In this document: one piece after another, positions 6,901 through 8,429 of the stretch | Numbering within the stretch: the first letter of the stretch is position 1 | Layout of the letters: each line of letters starts with the position of its first letter | Origin: DATARH01 sp035935235 | GTDB taxonomy: Bacteria; Pseudomonadota; Alphaproteobacteria; ATCC43930; CGMCC-115725 | NCBI GenBank assembly: GCA_035935235.1 | Contig: DASYXG010000200.1 | Coordinates: 1 to 8,429, forward strand | Length of the DNA stretch: 8,429 nt | Direction: 5' to 3' | Notes under the pieces: generated by a model | What the model saw: the letters and a program-made list of their open reading frames with translations, nothing else | Database searches by the model: none | What the model was told of the DNA's origin: nothing | Translations under genes and position numbers: made by a program

Positions 6901-7387
6901 CACGCTCGGCATCGTCCTCGTGGGCTTCCGGATAGCCGAAATAGACCAGCGCTCCATCGCCCATATACTTGGCCACCGAACCGCCAAACCCGGTCACGGC
7001 GCCGACACAGGCCTTTTGAAACGCGCCGAGGACGTTCCTCAGTTCCTCGGGATCGAGCTGGGTCGAAAGTGCGGTCGAGCCGACGAGATCGCAAAACATG
7101 ACGGTCAACTGCCGGCGTTCGGCATCAGTAGGCCGCGGGGTGTTCGCCGACTCTAGAGATGGGCTCTGTCCATCTGATCCACTGGTGGCCAGGCTCGATG
7201 TCGCTTCGGCCTTTAGCGCCGCGATCGCAGCCAACAGCTTGCGGCGATGGCCGACCGAGGTTACGCCAATGCTGATCAAATCGTCGGCGGTCAGCTCCGG
7301 CAGCACTCCGCCATCGACATCGTTGTCACCGAATGCGGGCGCGTATTGTTCGAGCCCCAAACCGCGCAACCACGCCGCTACGTCCAT
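3998..7387 (-). CDS. SAM-domain class III adenylate/guanylate cyclase with AAA ATPase and TPR-like tail
   Basis: An 1129-residue cytoplasmic signalling protein. Domains in order: a SAM interaction domain (about 1-60, WLRGLGLEQYAPAF); a class III nucleotide cyclase (about 92-270); an ATPase of the AAA_16/STAND kind (about 285-560); then a winged-helix-like region and TPR-like helices to the end. Cyclase metal aspartates are D100 (MFCDLVGST) and D144 (KYMGDG). K140 could contact the purine, and N218 and R222 (GETLNLAAR) match the transition-state residues. Walker A is APAGFGKS (318-325) and Walker B is VLVLFEDAHW (443-452). IFKHALIRDAA (642-652) is a common signature of this architecture. The cyclase is expected to make cAMP from ATP, gated by the ATPase and TPR parts, but activity is inferred. 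The ATG at 7385-7387 begins the SAM domain, with a modest AGGA seven to eleven bases upstream. The reading frame is intact and of usual length. Confidence 0.95.
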   Translation of the reverse strand: MDVAAWLRGLGLEQYAPAFGDNDVDGGVLPELTADDLISIGVTSVGHRRKLLAAIAALKAEATSSLATSGSDGQSPSLESANTPRPTDAERRQLTVMFCDLVGSTALSTQLDPEELRNVLGAFQKACVGAVTGFGGSVAKYMGDGALVYFGYPEAHEDDAERAVRAGLTLIDAMAAMQLSVPVRPQVRVGIATGLVVVGELIGEGTAQERVAVGETLNLAARVQAVASPDSVVVPELTHRLAGAAFDYEDLGLHELKGIPDAARLWRVVGESTARGRFDSRVVGGLTPLVGRAEEIALLRRRWDHAKDGDGQLILLSAPAGFGKSRMTQAFRESLDDPSITCLQYFGSPFHVNSAFYPFIRQLEWAAGIVRTDTGPQKLDKLEAVLEGATEGGTEAAALVADLLSIPLDERYPPLQLTEAVQKQRTMEVLEEQLVLLSRENAVLVLFEDAHWIDPTSIELMDRIIRRVVDLPVMIIVTYRPEFTPRWLDLGHVTMLKLNHLGRSQVVDLIHKTAGGKTLPESIVEQIAAKSQGIPLFIEEITRAILESGDLKEDGERYVLRESIRDFVIPSTLQDSLIARLDRLGVAKDIALTASIIGREFTYELLDAVARVSQATLLEGLERLVRSDLLGQRGAPPQSRYIFKHALIRDAASQSVLNARKRELHQRIAEVLVSRFPEVAETEPELLAHHYTEANLAGHALTYWRRAAERAAARLAYLEALGHVDRAKKLIAGLREGPDRAEWELIFLVIEGPSRMALDGWDSPAAKLLYEKARAAAEGLGRPAEVFRSVWGLWMGAHSSGQHARAHQLLEEIYALQKQTDEPEYVVQAHHAGGSQMVAEGEPRAALFHVDRLLSNYRIDVHGNLALTYGAHDPGCCSLGMRALSLMMLGQLDQVDGALSEALDLGNRLDHKPSLSQAHMFCAETFIVLNRAKEAEAHLDLCIALAEKYSLANYLIPARIMQGWVLVLRGEVEAGVQQAEAALETLKSFPSRRFHLPIRIGIVGLTKAAAGDVNGALALFESAVEAASITGERWYEPELLRFKAEMLLAQPDQRADEAEQCLHAAIALAQRQEARFWELRAAAALARFWARQGRPSDARDLLTPVYGGFTEGFDTADLREAKALLDELT

Positions 7388-7579
7388 GCGGTGATCCTAA
7401 GCTCTGGGGAGCGGCAGCCCCCTCGTGGACGACGATAGACATTTGCCCTGCGATCTACCAGCGGCAGCGCTGAAATAGACGCGGTGGGTGCCGTAAGGCG
7501 GTCAATGACCGTTCCTGAGCTATCGACGTCGCCATTCCGGCAGATCGGGAGGCCCGCTTACCAGCCGCCCGTTCCCGCG

Positions 7580-7609
7580 AACGACCGCAGTGGGGCACTA
7601 TCGGTCGTT
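7580..7609. repeat. Nested inverted repeat (hairpin)
   Basis: Outer arms AACGACCG (7580-7587) and CGGTCGTT (7602-7609) pair perfectly. Inside them AGTG (7589-7592) and CACT (7596-7599) pair around a GGG loop, giving 12 base pairs with a small internal bulge. It lies between divergent genes, so it is not a terminator for either. It could be an operator or a relic of a palindromic repeat. Confidence 0.5.
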
Positions 7610-7697
7610 GCTAGCCATCCCCATGAACGGCTGCTAACGATCAACCGTTCGCGAGCAGTTCCGAGCTAAGCTCAGGCACGGCTACGCCGCAGCCTTT

Positions 7698-7703
7698 AGG
7701 AGG
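7698..7703 (+). promoter_or_regulatory. Strong Shine-Dalgarno of the VOC gene
   Basis: AGGAGG, complementary to the 16S 3' end, nine bases before the ATG at 7713. It is the best ribosome binding site in the window, fixes the start and suggests efficient translation. Confidence 0.8.
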
Positions 7704-7712
7704 AAAATCGCC

Positions 7713-8201
7713 ATGGCTGGCATCACCCCGTGCCTGTGGTTCGATGGCAACGCCGAAGAGGCCGCCAGCTTTTACGCCTCCGTGTTCCCCGACAGCCATG
7801 TCGATGCGGTCCATCGCGCACCGAGCGACTACCCGTCGGGCAAGGCGGCCGACGTGCTGCTGGTCGAGTTTACGCTGATGGGGCAGCCGTTCATCGGCCT
7901 GAATGGCGGCCCGCAATTCCACTTCAATGAGGCGATCTCGTTCCAGATACCAGTCGAGACTCAGGAAGAGGCCGATCGCTTCACCGACGCACTGTCGGCG
8001 GTGCCCGAGGCCGAGCAATGCGGCTGGGTGAAAGACCGCTTTGGCGTGTCGTGGCAGATCGTTCCGCGCCAGCTCATCAGGCTGATGAGCGACGCCGATC
8101 GTACTAGGGCCAGGCGGGCTTTCGAGACGATGATGCAAATGAAGCGCATCGACATCGCCGCGATCGAGCGCGCCGCCGACGGCATCGCGCCCTCCACCTA
8201 A
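7713..8201 (+). CDS. VOC-family protein, PhnB-like (3-demethylubiquinone-9 3-methyltransferase domain)
   Basis: A 162-residue cytoplasmic protein of the glyoxalase/bleomycin-resistance fold, in the subgroup of PF06983. It opens with ITPCLWFDGNAEEAASFYAS (4-23), the family's first beta-alpha unit, and closes with the highly conserved CGWVKDRFGVSWQIVPRQL. Between them, GQPFIGLNGG and FNEAISFQI are typical. The length is normal for the family. Despite the inherited name, these proteins are not shown to be methyltransferases, and their substrates are mostly unknown. The tail from about residue 128 (MSDADRTRARRAFETMMQMKRIDI) is the usual helical end. The gene is divergent from the cyclase, has a strong ribosome binding site and appears to be a single-gene unit. 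The family is certain; the function is not. Confidence 0.92.
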   Translation: MAGITPCLWFDGNAEEAASFYASVFPDSHVDAVHRAPSDYPSGKAADVLLVEFTLMGQPFIGLNGGPQFHFNEAISFQIPVETQEEADRFTDALSAVPEAEQCGWVKDRFGVSWQIVPRQLIRLMSDADRTRARRAFETMMQMKRIDIAAIERAADGIAPST

Positions 8202-8215
8202 TTCGCCAAGGCGAA
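8202..8215 (+). terminator. Possible hairpin right after the VOC stop
   Basis: TTCGCC-aa-GGCGAA starts at the base after the TAA. The inner pair must open to give a four-base loop, leaving a 5-bp stem. No T-run follows, so at best it is a weak or rho-assisted end, or an mRNA 3' stabiliser. Confidence 0.3.
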
Positions 8216-8429
8216 GGGAACCGCGGCCCAATAACCGGAGAGGCACGACGACGGGCCGCTTCTACGCAAAGGTTCGGTGACCGACCCTAGCGGTGCGCCG
8301 GTGACGCCCTAGGAGCGGTTCTGAAGGCCAGGCAAGTGTTTGCGTTCGACCGCTCGTAGGCCGAATGCAACGGCGCGCGCATTCGCGCCGCGCGACGAAC
8401 TGAGTAGCCACCGAAAAGGCGCAAGCAGT
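8202..8429. other. Non-coding right end with dyads
   Basis: A 228-bp stretch with no supported gene. Besides the post-stop hairpin it holds an imperfect dyad TTGCGTTCG/CGAATGCAA (8340-8348 with 8362-8370, one G-T pair). Directly next to it is a perfect 7-bp stem CGGCGCG-cgcatt-CGCGCCG (8371-8390). Neither is followed by a T-run on either strand. Confidence 0.4.

Larger units (their letters stand above)
7388..7712. other. Dyad-rich spacer between divergent genes
   Basis: A 325-bp region holding the 5' ends of the cyclase gene (leftward) and the VOC gene (rightward). No believable gene is seen. It is rich in small dyads: GTTC-ccgc-GAAC (7571-7582), a nested hairpin at 7580-7609, GAACGG/CCGTTC (7625-7630 with 7645-7650), and the palindrome GAGCT-a-AGCTC (7663-7673). 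No promoter with good -35 and -10 elements could be assigned for either gene. Confidence 0.5.

Noticed and set aside
7400..7420. A GGGG/CCCC dyad in the cyclase leader as a riboswitch or attenuator
   Set aside because: Only four pairs with no conserved aptamer features or U-tract; expected by chance at this GC content.

Overview
The window is GC-rich DNA of alphaproteobacterial character. This rests on a GcvA-type LysR regulator, a SAM-cyclase-ATPase-TPR protein of a kind common in Rhizobiales and Rhodospirillales, a DUF5681 protein, a dispersed palindromic intergenic repeat, and a LexA box of the alphaproteobacterial GTTC-N7-GTTC form. The genus cannot be fixed from the sequence. No tRNA, rRNA, CRISPR array, integrase or transposase is visible.

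Layout. 9-923 (+) encodes a LysR-type regulator. It meets a family 2 glycosyltransferase (920-1825, -) tail to tail, and their stop codons overlap by four bases. Upstream of the glycosyltransferase, on the same strand, is a compact MetE-like methionine synthase catalytic domain (1867-2988, -). Before that lies a 112-bp dispersed palindromic repeat (3021-3132) and then a DUF5681 protein (3133-3618, -). The DUF5681 reading frame has no stop and runs through the repeat into the methyltransferase, giving one open frame from 3618 to 1867. Ahead of this block, a LexA/SOS box (3739-3753) sits between a putative -35 and -10 facing the block, with a strong dyad at the expected transcript start.

A large gene (3998-7387, -) follows, encoding an 1129-residue signalling protein: SAM domain, class III nucleotide cyclase, AAA/STAND-type ATPase and a TPR-like helical tail. 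A 325-bp dyad-rich spacer separates it from a divergent VOC/PhnB-like gene (7713-8201, +) with a near-perfect Shine-Dalgarno. The last 228 bp are non-coding with several hairpins.

The genes do not form one evident pathway. The left cluster (DUF5681, MetE-like, glycosyltransferase) could be cotranscribed from the SOS-type promoter. The cyclase is a self-contained cytoplasmic signalling module. The most interesting part is 3000-3760, where a LexA box, a leader dyad, a DUF5681 gene without a stop codon and a repeat insertion converge on a metabolic gene.
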